Assembly (NCBI GenBank): GCA_946902985.2
Contig: OX336389.2
Coordinates: 981,396,482 to 981,460,481 of the forward strand
Origin: Meconema thalassinum
Lineage: Eukaryota; Arthropoda; Insecta; Orthoptera; Tettigoniidae
Direction of reading: 5' to 3'
DNA length: 64,000 nucleotides
Position numbers and translations under genes: made by a program. A model generated the notes under the pieces. The model saw only the letters and a program-made list of their open reading frames with translations. It made no database searches and was not told the DNA's origin. Below are positions 11,001 to 22,623 of this stretch, piece by piece; position 1 is the stretch's first letter, and each line of letters begins with the position of its first letter.

Positions 11001-11565
11001 TGTTTCCATTACAACAATCCCAATAATAAAAAGTGCTATAGGAATATAAACAAATAGAGCAATACAGCAACACTTTAGGGTATCCTTTCAATCCATGTAT
11101 TTGGGCATCTTATCGTCTCGCCTTAACATTAACTTAATATTAGATTACCAGACATTCTATTTCTAAAATACCAGTTCCTAAAAGGCGTTCACGTGTGACT
11201 TATTTTAAATATACTACCATAAAGAACATTTACATTTATCGACATTAAACAAGTTAGTTTTATATTAACATGGCTAGCAATAACCATGAGCCGGTAAAAT
11301 GAAAATAGATTCAGATCATAGGTCATTTCGAAAAATATTACCTATTACTCCTTTCTCAGGCTATCCATTAGATCTGATCCTTTGTTCGAGTGCAATTTTG
11401 TTAAAAACAAAGCAAATTACCTATATACTTACACTCTACCTCATCGCAGATGATATGGTTGGTTAATCCCACAAACTTAAAAATTAAGTTGTCATCTGGA
11501 TAACTTCTAAATGGTCTCACGAAGCTATTTTCGTGGCCCCAAAGTCCAGGGTGCCAATTTTCCAC
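11001..11565 (-). other. Element A 5' leader with possible primer-binding site
   Basis: On the sense strand the LTR end (TACA) is followed by a few bases and then AATTGGCACCCTGGAC near 11543-11558. Element B has AATTGGC at a similar place, followed by another GGGGC (about 20 bp on in both). The pattern loosely resembles a tRNA-Lys type primer site (TGGCGCCCAAC...), but no clean 18-nt match is visible. The rest of the leader shows no coding potential. Confidence 0.4.
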
Positions 11566-14500
11566 TGTACCCGTATATTCTAGAGGCGGTCTGTTAGATA
11601 TCCGAAGCACCGCTGGATTTGTAGACCCTGACAGCTCCGGCGCAAATACTAGTCAAGAATCCACTCCAACAAGACTCTCACGAATATACTTGGCGGAAAT
11701 TACGATGAAACTGTGAATTACATATTATGCACTTAGCTCGAAGTAGAGCACCTACCTTTCGTTCTAGGGGATCTCGTGGTCAGCCTCTGGACCTATAATG
11801 GGTTTCACAGTTGCATCTCCTTATATCTAAAATAAATCGAAACGACGCGGCTTCTGACAAACTAAACAATTTAATAACAATGGTGTAAACTATTTCTAAA
11901 CATTCATACATTAAATAAAGCACACTCCCTTTCTTACTTCACATTTACGCCACTGACAATACTGCGTTCCACGAACACTGTGACAAATTTTGAGGTGGCT
12001 TGTGTCATTATAACAAGCTATACATCAATTAAAGACCCCTGCGTATTTTACATTCTTTTGACGCGCTCCAGTGAACACCTGGGCGCTAGTAGCACGCGAC
12101 CCTCGCCACGCGACAGATTATATAACAGACTCCGTTACACTCCCAGAGCTGGCTGATTCATAGCAGCTTGCCTGTTGGCTCGCAACAAATCTTTACATTT
12201 GTGTGGCCGAGCGCTGACCTTGGATGGAAACGAGTTTTAACAAACCCTCGCTATCCCAGCCTTGACCACAAATACACCTCTCTATCATATCACAAGCGAT
12301 GTTAAAATGAAATGGATTCACGCCAGACAAATACGTAAATCATACACTCATCCTACACGCTAATGAAACAGAACTTCTACACACTATTCCTTTCATACTC
12401 TCGCATTGTGACGTCCCAATGGAGTTCATTTCATTCACACTGATCAAGAAACAAACCACATTCAATCACATCAGCATGCATACGCTAACCACTACGCTAA
12501 ACAATCGATAAACTTCCTATACCTAACATATCATACACTCGATTGGCAAATACAGAAAGTTAATGATTAATGAATTGAAAATGACACTAATAGCATGAGC
12601 TATTATCATTTAAAATAAATAGTGTCTATATACACATGAGCCTGAGTTCCGATCTCACAGTTATGTCAAATGCAATTAACTGGGATCCTCATAAGCTTCC
12701 ACATCTTCAGAAATACTACCACCTTTCTCTCCTTTCTGGTCTAGTGTCATAATAGATCAAATACATTCGACCACTCAAGGTTAAACATATGTCGTTACAT
12801 ACTCGGGTTTAATAATATTAATAAGAGTAAAACATAACAGATGTCAATATCCATTTCCCGTTTAAATTTCAATTGTGACCCTCCTGTCTTCACTTATCCA
12901 AAGCCGTGTATGAAATAAGGAGTACTGTTAACTCACACCTTTATGCCTTGCCAAACATAGTCATGCCCACGCAATGACTGTAATATAAAATGCGGAAACA
13001 CCTTCGCAAAAACCTCGTATGCCAACTGCACACGGAATTACATACATATTTAACCACTATCAAAGGGTTATCAACTTCACTTCCTTCAAACTGGCGTCCT
13101 TTAAAAAGGGCATAATTCCTCTGTGTTGTCAAACCAACCGCTGGTCTGATAAACAATAACATCAATTGTTAAGCCATTAATCTATACATGTCAACGACCT
13201 TTGGACTAAGAGTGAAAGACCTCCTCACTATTACCTTAAAAACGTTACTAAGATAAATCTAAACTGTTGTGTATACATTTAATAAAAATACTGTATCTTA
13301 ACTTCACATTTCTGGTTTCAACTTTCACCGATGAAGGAATATCATGTCTACAACGTGACATTATATTACTCCTCGTGAATACTTAATCACAAAATTAAAT
13401 ATGTGTGTCCAACAAGAATCGATCACGACGAGGATATCAAACAAGAACTTCCCTAACGTCGGGTGATAATAAATCTTGCAAGAAGATTCTAACCTCAAAT
13501 TATTTTAAATGACTGAAAGTTCATGGCTTTCTTCAATAAAACATACAGTTAGTCATATTTGTATTATCTCCATTCTGAACGAATGTCTATGAGTTCTAAC
13601 GATAATAATCGTTTCCACGTTAAATGTTTCTCTTCCAAACGATGCCATGATATTTCACAATATATCACTAATAATATCTTCTCTCTTGATGCCTCTTCTC
13701 GGCGGATAAAATGCCCAAATTAAACTAATAAAAATTAATTTAATCGGTAACATAGACGAACATGTCTATCACCTGAATTCAAAATGAATTCATAAACGTC
13801 GAAAATAAATTACTATTCCTTAAAGGAAATGACAAAAATGCTTGTTCCTCGAACAAGTGAAAATCTCAGTTCAGAAACTGGATTTCAAACAAACAAAGCT
13901 AAAAGCGTCGAAAGACGATTACTACAAATTATCTTGAAAAATAAAATGTCTATACATGGAGTACATAAATATTGTGTCGAAATATGGATAAAGGATCTGC
14001 ACAATACTATCACTATAAAGCTCTAACTACAAGTTTAGTGATCACGGTTACCTGGTCTGGAAGTCTAGAAGCTCAAGATAGAGTATTACAAAATACTCAG
14101 TTGTTACATCTTCCAAGGATCCGGGTTGGTTCCTAACTCGTCTCCAAGAACTCGTGACCTCAGGAAAGGAATTAATTCCCCTACTGGGAAACAGCAAGCT
14201 CCGACCGGCATCGGACTGTGGACCTCCAATCATCATCTTTATTGTGACCGGGTATACCCTGGACCTCTTTATAATCTTCATGTCTCTTCTTACTCCGTCA
14301 TAGTACAGTTTCATCAAAACAACGAGAAGTGTCAAAAGTTCAGCTTCCCATTTCGAAAGACATTCGAAAAGGAAGTCGTGGACGTCACTCGCATAACGAA
14401 TATTCATGTAGATAGAATATGAACATCGTTCTGTAGTCGGTGGTGTTAATGTCGAGCTCATGTCTGACAATAATGCACTAGAATGTAGTTGTACATCAAG

Positions 14501-14863
14501 TCTCATGTTCGCTCATCAAGCAGACATTCATGAACAAACTCCTCTAACGAAGCTCCATCGCTGAATATATTGCTTCTATCTGCTTATATTCCTGGCTCAC
14601 ATACTAATTTAGTCCATAATTCACTTCATATTAGCAGACTTAATAATGTTCTTCAACATAGAACCCATCTTCATCCTACTGGTGTTGCTATACAGTTCCA
14701 CAAAATCAATGCTAACACTCAGTCTTACTCACTTTTTTTCTCGTGCATTCGCTGTAGTCGCTCGAACAAAATTGTCTTATCGCGCTGGAAACAAACAGTT
14801 TCCTCATGCTTCACACAAACGTTTATATCTTCTGAAATAATCTTCTTAATTTTCTCAAAGTTC
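11566..14863 (-). repeat. Element A right (5') LTR, first piece
   Basis: This is the direct repeat of 2173-5458, starting TGTACCCGTATATTC. It is interrupted by element C after GTTC at 14860-14863 and continues at 24544. The two LTRs differ at many scattered positions, so A is clearly older than B. Confidence 0.88.
14860..14863. repeat. Target-site duplication of element C (GTTC, also 24540-24543)
   Basis: The empty site can be read in the left A LTR near 5456-5465 as CAAAGTTCGTAATA. Here CAAAGTTC precedes C's TG terminus, and GTTCGTAATA follows its CA terminus, proving insertion with a 4-bp duplication. Confidence 0.92.
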
Positions 14864-16793
14864 TGAACCGTTTTTATCAGGTTCATTATTTTTTGTCATA
14901 TTATTATTATTGTTATTATTATCATCATTTCCTTCATGTCGCATTATTGTGACATACGTTTCTCTGTCTCACCTACTGCGTTCAAACTTTGTAATTCTGC
15001 GTAAATGTTTCACCAGATTGTGAAACTTTTCACCCCTACTGACACAGTTTTTCCATTGGTTGAAGCATAACTTGTTGCTAAGCTTTGCTTCTCCCATTGG
15101 CCCCCTTTATGTTCTGGAGAGGGGGTGTTCTACGACTTATTTTTCTCGAGCGCGTTACTGCGTTCCTTTAGAAAAGGTTGGTCGGCTTCCATTTCTGACC
15201 GTCATGTGAAACGGTCACAGCCGTGTGTGTCGGGCTTTCGCCCGTGCCCAACGCAACTAAGCGTAAGTACGATTCGATCACTTGATTTATCTGGCATGCT
15301 ATCATTTTTGAATTTCAGTTTATCCATTTTTTTATTTTATTTTTGTGTCTCCTTTGATTCACTTACAATTTCCCTTTCTTATGATGATGTGAATTCGATC
15401 CATGAACCCAAGTCCCTTCACCTTTGTTTACGTTAGTTTAGCGAAGCCTCTGTGTTTATTTGTCATCCCTACCTTTCATGTAAACGGTTTTGTTTTTACT
15501 CAAATCTCTCAGGTCTGAAATATATGCTCTTTTTCTACGAGGCTTTCTAGCGCTCTGTATTACTCGAGGCATCTTTCATTTGATTGTCGTATCAGAGTTT
15601 GTTTTTTTGGGTCAAGGTATCATTGGAGTAACGGAGCCATGTCTCATTTCGCCTCCAAGTTGATCCTTCCCTCTGTTTTAGGAAAAGTGTGTGAGCGATG
15701 GTCTTTGTGTTAATCACTGTCCATTCGCCATGCCTTAATTCCTTTGTTTCTTCGTATGTCGTTATATTTAGACATTACTACCTCTATGTAAGCCTATATT
15801 TTCCTACAAAGCATATTTCTTAGCTGATTGATTTTTCCTTTCATTTCCTGTCCCGGTAATGTCAATTAATTTAATGTAATGCTCATTTCCTTTATTTTTA
15901 TGTGTTAATTTTGTGTTGCTTCCTCTGGCATCGTTATATTACGTAACTCCGTGTCATCCCCCACCCCCGTTTCCTACATACGCACTCCTCCAATCCCCAC
16001 CACTTCCACCCCCTACCCCATGATTTCACAACATCATGAGCGTCTTAGTTCTGTTTTTTTTGGCGCGGGGCATTCTAGTCCAGGTCATCCTCGTAAGTAG
16101 AGGTGTTCTCTTATTCGACTCGTCCATACTCTCTATCTTTTGTTTTTGTTTTTTGCATTTTAAATTTTGGTTATCGAGTCGCGCTTACGGTTTAGTTGCA
16201 CATTGATTGTAAGTACATTTTAATTAATCTTGTTTCATCTTTGTTTGTGCTTAAGTTCATTTATACACTTTTCTCTTGATATTATTTTTGTGTACCCCTT
16301 TCTTGGGTACCATCTTTAGTCATTAATTTTATTTGTTATTAAGTGATTTTAATACCTCTTCAAGTTTACCTTTCATTTTGTGTTTAGATTAATCCTTACT
16401 CTTATGCGCACCTGTTTTAGTTTGCTTTAAATATATTAGTAAGTAGTTCACTTTGGTTTCGTCCTCTTTCATTTGTAATTTTAAGTTCCCTCATCTCTCG
16501 TTCGATTTCGTCGGTCTTGGCTTCGTACTGTAACGCAGTCACGACCTACACGCTTCTGGGTTCTTCGATCAATTAGATAAATTTAATTCCGCTTTTGATT
16601 TGTTTTAAAGAATTCATTCGTTTCCTTTTTTGGAAAGTATCTTTCTTTCGATCCGGAATCTTGGGCCCAGCACGCATCGAAAGAGACATCCTTTCCCCGC
16701 TCCTTAGCGATCCTGTTTACGTTGTTGTTTTCGCTTCCACTGTATTCCTCATGTCTCTGCTATTTTGTTTAACGTAAAAGCACAAGCGGTGCA
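14864..16793 (+). repeat. Element C left (5') LTR
   Basis: The LTR starts TGAACCGTTTTTATCAGG and ends CAAGCGGTGCA. At 1,930 bp it is shorter than the right copy (1,994 bp). The difference is a shorter ATT tract near 14900 and lack of a roughly 23-bp segment present near 23287-23311. A few point differences are visible as well. No protein-coding content is evident; the short frame at 15125-15436 is identical in both LTRs. Confidence 0.92.
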
Positions 16794-16795
16794 AA

Positions 16796-16813
16796 TGGTA
16801 TATCAGAGCGTGG
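16796..16813 (+). other. Element C primer-binding site
   Basis: TGGTATATCAGAGCGTGG lies two bases after the LTR end. It resembles the complement of initiator tRNA-Met 3' ends (TGGTA...CAGAGC...GG), allowing for two extra bases. This is where minus-strand DNA synthesis would be primed. Confidence 0.6.
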
Positions 16814-17107
16814 TTAAACGCGAAATCGTTCCCTTTAGGTTACCAAACTTATATATTTTTTTCAATTATTACAATGTTGTCTTTCTGAGTTTAAGATACC
16901 TGTACTGAATTGTTCCCCCATCCCCGAAGAAAGTGTGGAGTGTGAAAGCATTTCTCGAGTGAACAAGACATCCAAAGAATCTAGTTCCGAGGTGAAGAGT
17001 GCAACAAGTTAGTGAGTACTTCGCAACGCTGGAATAGGACACATTACGGTATTGTGACCTTTATTTTACTAAGTTAAAGTGTTTTACTTTTCTCCTTGTC
17101 TATTGTC

Positions 17108-18196
17108 ATGTCTAAGTCAGAATTCCCACCCGTCAAGAAGGAGTTAAATTTTATGGGCTTTGAATCTTTAACAATGCCCACGCCACTATTGCAAGATACG
17201 ACACAGGACCTGCTAATGATAGACCCTCCCCTTTTAGATCGCTCCATCGCCCCTGTTGGCACTGTTAATAGTACTCGCCACAACGAAAATGTTGCATCAG
17301 TAGTGAGTAGGTGGGGTTTGACTTTTTCCGGAGAAAACAATACCTCATCAGTTTTTTGTTTTATCCAACGTGTGGAGGAATTGTGTCATTGTCACGATAT
17401 TAATCCCGACAGTATTGTATGTTGCTTACCTATTCTTTTGTCTGGAAAAGCGCTGATGTGGCATCGCACTTCTCCAAATTTTTATAAGTCATGGGACGAA
17501 TTTGTTGGGTGCATTAAGGACCGTTTCACGCCGCAAGATTTCGATTTCGCTCTCAAACAAGAAATATACTCCCGCACTCAGGCTCCTGGGGAGATGATCG
17601 ACGATTATGTAACCTCAGTCCGTCTATTAGCAGCGAACCTCCTCCAACCCTTTCATCCCAGGGATCTGTTGGAAATTATATACAGGAATTTAAATCCCAC
17701 TTATAAATACTTCATTCGGCGTACATCCGTTTTTTCCATCGAGGACATCATATTGCAAGGCCGTGAGTATGAATTAAATGCACGAGCCTGTTCAAACTAT
17801 ACTCCACCTCCAAGAGCCGATAATACGATTTTCCCCGAGTTAGCCTACTCCCCCCAGACAACACTGTCTAGCCCAGCTGTCGACCGAACAAAAGACGACA
17901 ACTTACGGTTTAAGCCGTCTGCTCGCCGTGCTGAGTCCCTTTCTAGGAATTCTAATCCAAGCCCTTCTGTGGCTCGTAATTCTTCTGCTGTTTCCCGTGA
18001 AAGGACTACACACAACCCAACAACAATCACACACAATGTTTCTTCTGGTCGCATAACTTGTTGGAACTGTAATGAACTTGGATATCATTTTAAAATGTGT
18101 TCTTTAAAACGCCGAAAATTCTGTTTTGGCTGTGGGATGAATGAGGTCACGACTCGTTCCTGTCCGAATTGTAATTCCAACCAGGAAAACTCATAG
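17108..18196 (+). CDS. gag: Gag polyprotein of element C
   Basis: Structural protein of about 362 residues. ATG at 17108 is chosen (MSKSEFPPVKK); the frame is open a little further upstream without another ATG. A capsid-like domain in the middle carries FIQRVEELC, GKALMWHR and FKSWDEFVGCIKDRFTP-like features typical of retrotransposon gag domains, including IKDRFTPQDFDFALKQEIYSRTQ. The C-terminus has two cysteine clusters. CWNCNELGYHFKMC near 18058 spaces its histidine as C-X2-C-X5-H-X3-C rather than the usual X4/X4. FCFGCGMNEVTTRSCPNC near 18121 is all-cysteine. They should bind RNA. The frame is intact. Pol follows in the -1 frame, with an overlap at 18175-18196. Confidence 0.85.
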   Translation: MSKSEFPPVKKELNFMGFESLTMPTPLLQDTTQDLLMIDPPLLDRSIAPVGTVNSTRHNENVASVVSRWGLTFSGENNTSSVFCFIQRVEELCHCHDINPDSIVCCLPILLSGKALMWHRTSPNFYKSWDEFVGCIKDRFTPQDFDFALKQEIYSRTQAPGEMIDDYVTSVRLLAANLLQPFHPRDLLEIIYRNLNPTYKYFIRRTSVFSIEDIILQGREYELNARACSNYTPPPRADNTIFPELAYSPQTTLSSPAVDRTKDDNLRFKPSARRAESLSRNSNPSPSVARNSSAVSRERTTHNPTTITHNVSSGRITCWNCNELGYHFKMCSLKRRKFCFGCGMNEVTTRSCPNCNSNQENS

Positions 18197-21100
18197 GGAG
18201 GTGTTCTGAGTTCGACTCCCGGAGCAGTCCTCCATCCAAACTTGACAATGCATCTAATTTTGATGTTGTGTTACAACCAGGAGTCTCAGTAAATTTCGAT
18301 AATGTCTCGGCACCTGCTATTTTGGATACAGGCGCCACCAGAAGTTTCATCCACCGTTCAGTGGCAGATATCATTCGATCTTCGCAAAAACACCCCATAC
18401 AGAATAAATGTCAGTTCCTGTCTGCGGGATCGTCAGTTATCGACGTTGCCGAAACTATTTTATGTCGCATTAAAATTCACGGATTTTCTTGGAAACATGT
18501 TTTCATGTGGTTAACAATCTCTCTACTCAATGTATTCTAGGAATTGACTTTATGCATAAAACTGGTATGCAGTTAGATTTTATTAACGATTCATTTTGTT
18601 TCAAATTTCGCTCAGATAAAATGTTCCCCTTTGAAGAATGTACTTCTAACTACGTTGATGTGTCTCCTGTATTTTCCGTACATCTTCCATTAACTTTGAT
18701 GTCCGAGCAACGTGATACTCTGAACGATTTAGTTGAGGAATTTTCTGATGTCCTCACAGAAGATTTAGGTTCTGCTGTAAATCACGAATGCCACATTGAC
18801 TTGAGCGACAATGTACCTGTTCGAAGTCCTCCATTTACCTGTAATCCGCCCAAGCTCTTGGCCATGAAAAAGTATATCAATGATTTGCAAGATCGGGGAG
18901 TAGTGGTTCCTTCCAAATCAGCTTATGGGTCTCCTGCTTTCTTAATTCCCAAGAATGAAGAGGGCGAGTACCGGCTAGTCGTAGACTACCGAAAATTGAA
19001 CAAGAAGGTAGTCTTTGATAATTTCCCACTGCCTACTATTGAGAGTGCTTTTCAACATTTCCACGGGGCCAATGTGTATTCGATGATTGATCTAAATAGT
19101 GCCTATTATCAGATTCCTTTGGATGCTGAGAGTCGCGACTTCACTGCTTTTAACACCCCTTTCGGGTTATATAATTTCAAACGTCTTCCGATGGGTATAG
19201 CTGTTGGTGCACAAGTCCTCAGTCGCGTGCTAGACGACATCTTGGGAGACCTGAAGTTCAATTTTGTATTTAATTATCTTGACGATTTAGTCGTATACAG
19301 CAGATCTTTTGAGGAGCATGTCGTTCATCTTAGGGAAGTTTTCTCCCGCCTCAGGAAGGCCGGTCTCACTATCAATCCAAAAAAGACCTCTTTGGGCTGC
19401 ACTCAAATTAAATTTCTGGGCCACATTCTGTCAGCCGATGGTATCCATGTCATACCCGAGCGCGCAGATTGCATTCAGCAGTTACCTATACCCACCACAG
19501 TTAGGGCCTTGAGAAGAGTAATGGGTATGTTCACGTTCTATTCTCGTTTTATCAAAAACTTCTCTGACATTTCGGCACCTCTAAATGCTCTCAAAAAGAA
19601 GAATGTGAAATTTGTGTGGGGGCCAGAACAGGACAAAGCTTTCAATGTTTTGAAAGAAGCCCTTATGTCAGCACCAGTACTGCACACGCCTGATTTCGAA
19701 TCAGCTTTCTTTTTACATTGTGACGCCAGTGATTTGGCCATTTCTAGTGTTTTGAGCCAGCGTGTGGATGGAAAATTTGCACCAGTGGCCTTCGCGAGTC
19801 GTATGTTAAATCAACATGAACGACGTTACTCAATTTTCGAGAAGGAAAGTCTTGCTGTGGTTTTTGGTTGTGAAAAATTCAGGACCTTTTTGGAACACCG
19901 TCATTTTACTGTTTTTACTGACAATGAGGCTTTGAAATGGAGTCTTTCTCACGTGAAAAAGCTTGGACGCATCAACAGGTGGATTTTGAGGTTGTCATCT
20001 TTTAAGTTTGATATCATCCACGTAAAAGGGAGCGAGAACCCGGTAGCTGACTGCCTGTCACGCATGTTTGAAGAGACCCCTAGGACTCCAATCGAGAGCG
20101 TTTCTATCAGTACGCCACTTCAAGAAAATCTTTTCCTATTGCAACATTGTCCTTGGTCTTTTGTGGATATCCGGAAATTTCAGTCTGAGGATCCATTTTG
20201 CACTGACCTCCGTGCAAAAATTGCAAACAAAGATCCGGCAGTAAGCAACTTTTGTGTTCGAAATGATGTTATTGGCTATGTTCTTCCTAACTCTTCTAAA
20301 TTTAGAATTTTTGCTCCATTAGCAGTACGTGATATGCTTTTGACATATTATCATGATTCTGCACTGGGAACTCATGCAGGGATAGAGCGCACTTTCCGTA
20401 AGATATCCGGTGAATTTTATTGGCCCTCAATTAAAGTAGATGCTTTTGCTCATGTCAGAAGATGCTTAACCTGCCAGCGTTCTAAACCTGCCCAGAACAC
20501 TCGTGTAGGCTTCCACCAAGCTGGTATCGTCACTCGTCCCGGCGAACGCCTTTTCATTGATTACTTTGGTCCAGTCGTGAGATCAAAATCTGGCAATCAA
20601 GCCATTTTAACTGTCATTGATGGTTTTTCGAAGTTTGTTTGGTTATTCCCAGTAAAGAATATCACTTCTCAGACTACTATCCATTTCTTGTCTAGATATA
20701 TATTTGGAGTTTTTGGTCCTCCCAAATACCTTGTATCAGATAACGCCTCTGTATTCCGTTCCAAAGCTTTTGAAACTATGGTATTTAACTGGGGCATCCA
20801 ACATATTTTATTGTCACCGTATCGACCGCAGGGAAATCACGTAGAGCGTTTTCACAAAAACTTGAAGGCGTGTATGTCCGCTTTTCACAATGCCGATCAA
20901 ACCTCCTGGGATACGAAGCTACAGTATTTCAGTCTCGGGTTCAATACCTCTTTCCATTCGTCCGTTCAAACTACTCCAGCTGAATTATTCCTTGGCCGAG
21001 CGCTCGTCGACCCCTTGCTGCTCAAATGGAATATTTAATATCTTTCCGAACCTTCTCGCACCACCTCTGTTGCTCAAAAATGGGCCATCGCTACCGGTCA

Positions 21101-21509
21101 GCTCAAGAAGGCAAAAGCCAGAGTAGCGAAGCGCTACAACTTAGGCCGTCATGATGTTAAATTCCAAATTGGAGACAAAGTTTTGTGTCGTTTACATCCT
21201 TTGAGTGACGCTACCAAACAAATTTCCAGTAAGCTTTGCTTACGTTGGTCAACTCCCAAGACTATTTCACGCTTTTTAAATCCTGTCTCAGTTGAGTTAG
21301 TGGACGATCACGATAATTCAGTGACTTCGGCCCACGTCACGCAGTTGAAAAAATTTGTCAAATTATCTTGTGAATTTCGCCTCGCTATAATGTTGTATTT
21401 TTGTTTTCCTTTTATTCTAATTGGATGCCCGAGCTCCTTAATAACCAACCTAGCATGTGAGCCTATTCTGATCTTAATTCGTGTGCTTCCTTTTCATTTA
21501 TTCCTGTGA
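18175..21509 (+). pseudogene. pol: Pol of element C with one frameshift and one stop
   Basis: Domain order is protease (ILDTGAT near 18330), RT (VVDYRKLN, YLDD at 19275-19286), RNase H (HCDASD, FTDNEALKW, ADCLS) and integrase. Integrase has the HAGIERTF...CLTCQRS zinc module and DDE residues in FIDYFGP, LVSDNASVF and NHVERFH, then a C-terminal chromatin-binding-like part. The first frame opens at 18175, overlapping gag in the -1 frame. A frameshift near 18505, inside the protease (between GFSWKHVF and VVNNLSTQC), moves reading into the frame of the main 18489-21038 stretch. A TAA at 21036-21038 interrupts the integrase region, and the same frame continues open to 21509. Residues of all catalytic centres are present. 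As read, the product is broken. Confidence 0.85.
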
Positions 21510-22545
21510 CAAGACAGGAGACACCCGTGGCCTTTTTCTCGTACGCGAGTGTGTCGTGAATACTTGACATCTCTGTCGAGCTATATCTTTGCCTGAGGCC
21601 ATCAGCATATACCTGGTCGGTCACTATTTGCAAACCACTCCTACTCCTCTTTTGTACTGCTCCACGGCTTAACTCCTATTGTTCGGCGATAGACAAGGAC
21701 CCTTCGACACTTCCTGTTTGACCTTGTAGGAACTTTGTATTTATTTTAAATTTATTGATGTAATTGACTTTTTGTGTCATGGTTTTGAGATATCATGCAC
21801 CTTTGTGTCATCTTGATTTTGATGTTTATTGTGAGGTCATGTATTTTGTTTGGTTTTAAATTGTCAAGTGTTCTTAGAATATCGTGTATTGTCTAGCAAC
21901 CATCCAGACGGTTAGCGAGTAACAACAAGCAGCCTTTGTGTACCTGGGCTAACACAGCTGGGGGTCTTCTCGGAACTCGTTAACGGACCAGTCACCCTCC
22001 ACTGGATCTATACATGGCTTTATTTTCAGCAGCTGAAAAGGAGAGTATTTTCCCTTTCGAAGATATTATGACACTATTGCATATTCCTCGTTGACGCAAC
22101 GAACGGTCCTATATACAGGGTGTCCCAATTGTATTTTTTTAAAATGTGATCACGATTTAACTTTGTCTGTCTTTTCTCATCAGAGGATGGAGAGATTTGC
22201 AGTCTCGGGGTAACGTCCATCTTGAAGATTTCGACATCCGCATCATCATGAACTAGCAAGAACAATGATCACTATTTAATATATGAACTCACTGTATTTC
22301 TTTTTGAACGCAGTACTTTTGACGTTAGTGGCTAGTGTTGACGAGCAATGAAGGGGGTACCACCTTCATTTCACGGTCAGATTAGTCAACTGTTCATTTT
22401 TTTTGTATTCTCCTAGAGGTCTTTAGTACCCATTTTTTAGTATTCAATTTTTTCCCCTTTACGATTTTTTTGCCTCTCCATTTGTACGAAAAAAGAAATT
22501 TCCATTGCCAGGAAAATTCCTTTTTTTGGGAGAGCAGGGGAATTT
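21510..22545 (+). other. Element C 3' untranslated region and polypurine tract
   Basis: About 1 kb without coding potential and without an env frame. Just before the right LTR the purine-rich GGGAGAGCAGGGGAA (22528-22542) is a good polypurine-tract candidate for priming plus-strand synthesis. Confidence 0.65.
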
Positions 22546-22580
22546 TGAACCGTTTTTATCAGGTTCATTATTTTTTGTCA

Positions 22581-22623
<43 letters not shown>

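Noticed and set aside
15125..15436. 103-codon frame kept identically in both C LTRs (also 22849-23160)
   Set aside because: Identity follows from the LTRs being copies of one another; no motif and no other support for coding.
21183..21509. Separate small gene (env-like) after pol of element C
   Set aside because: It is in frame with pol after the TAA at 21036 and begins with the integrase C-terminal region. Its hydrophobic end appears to be read-through into untranslated sequence.
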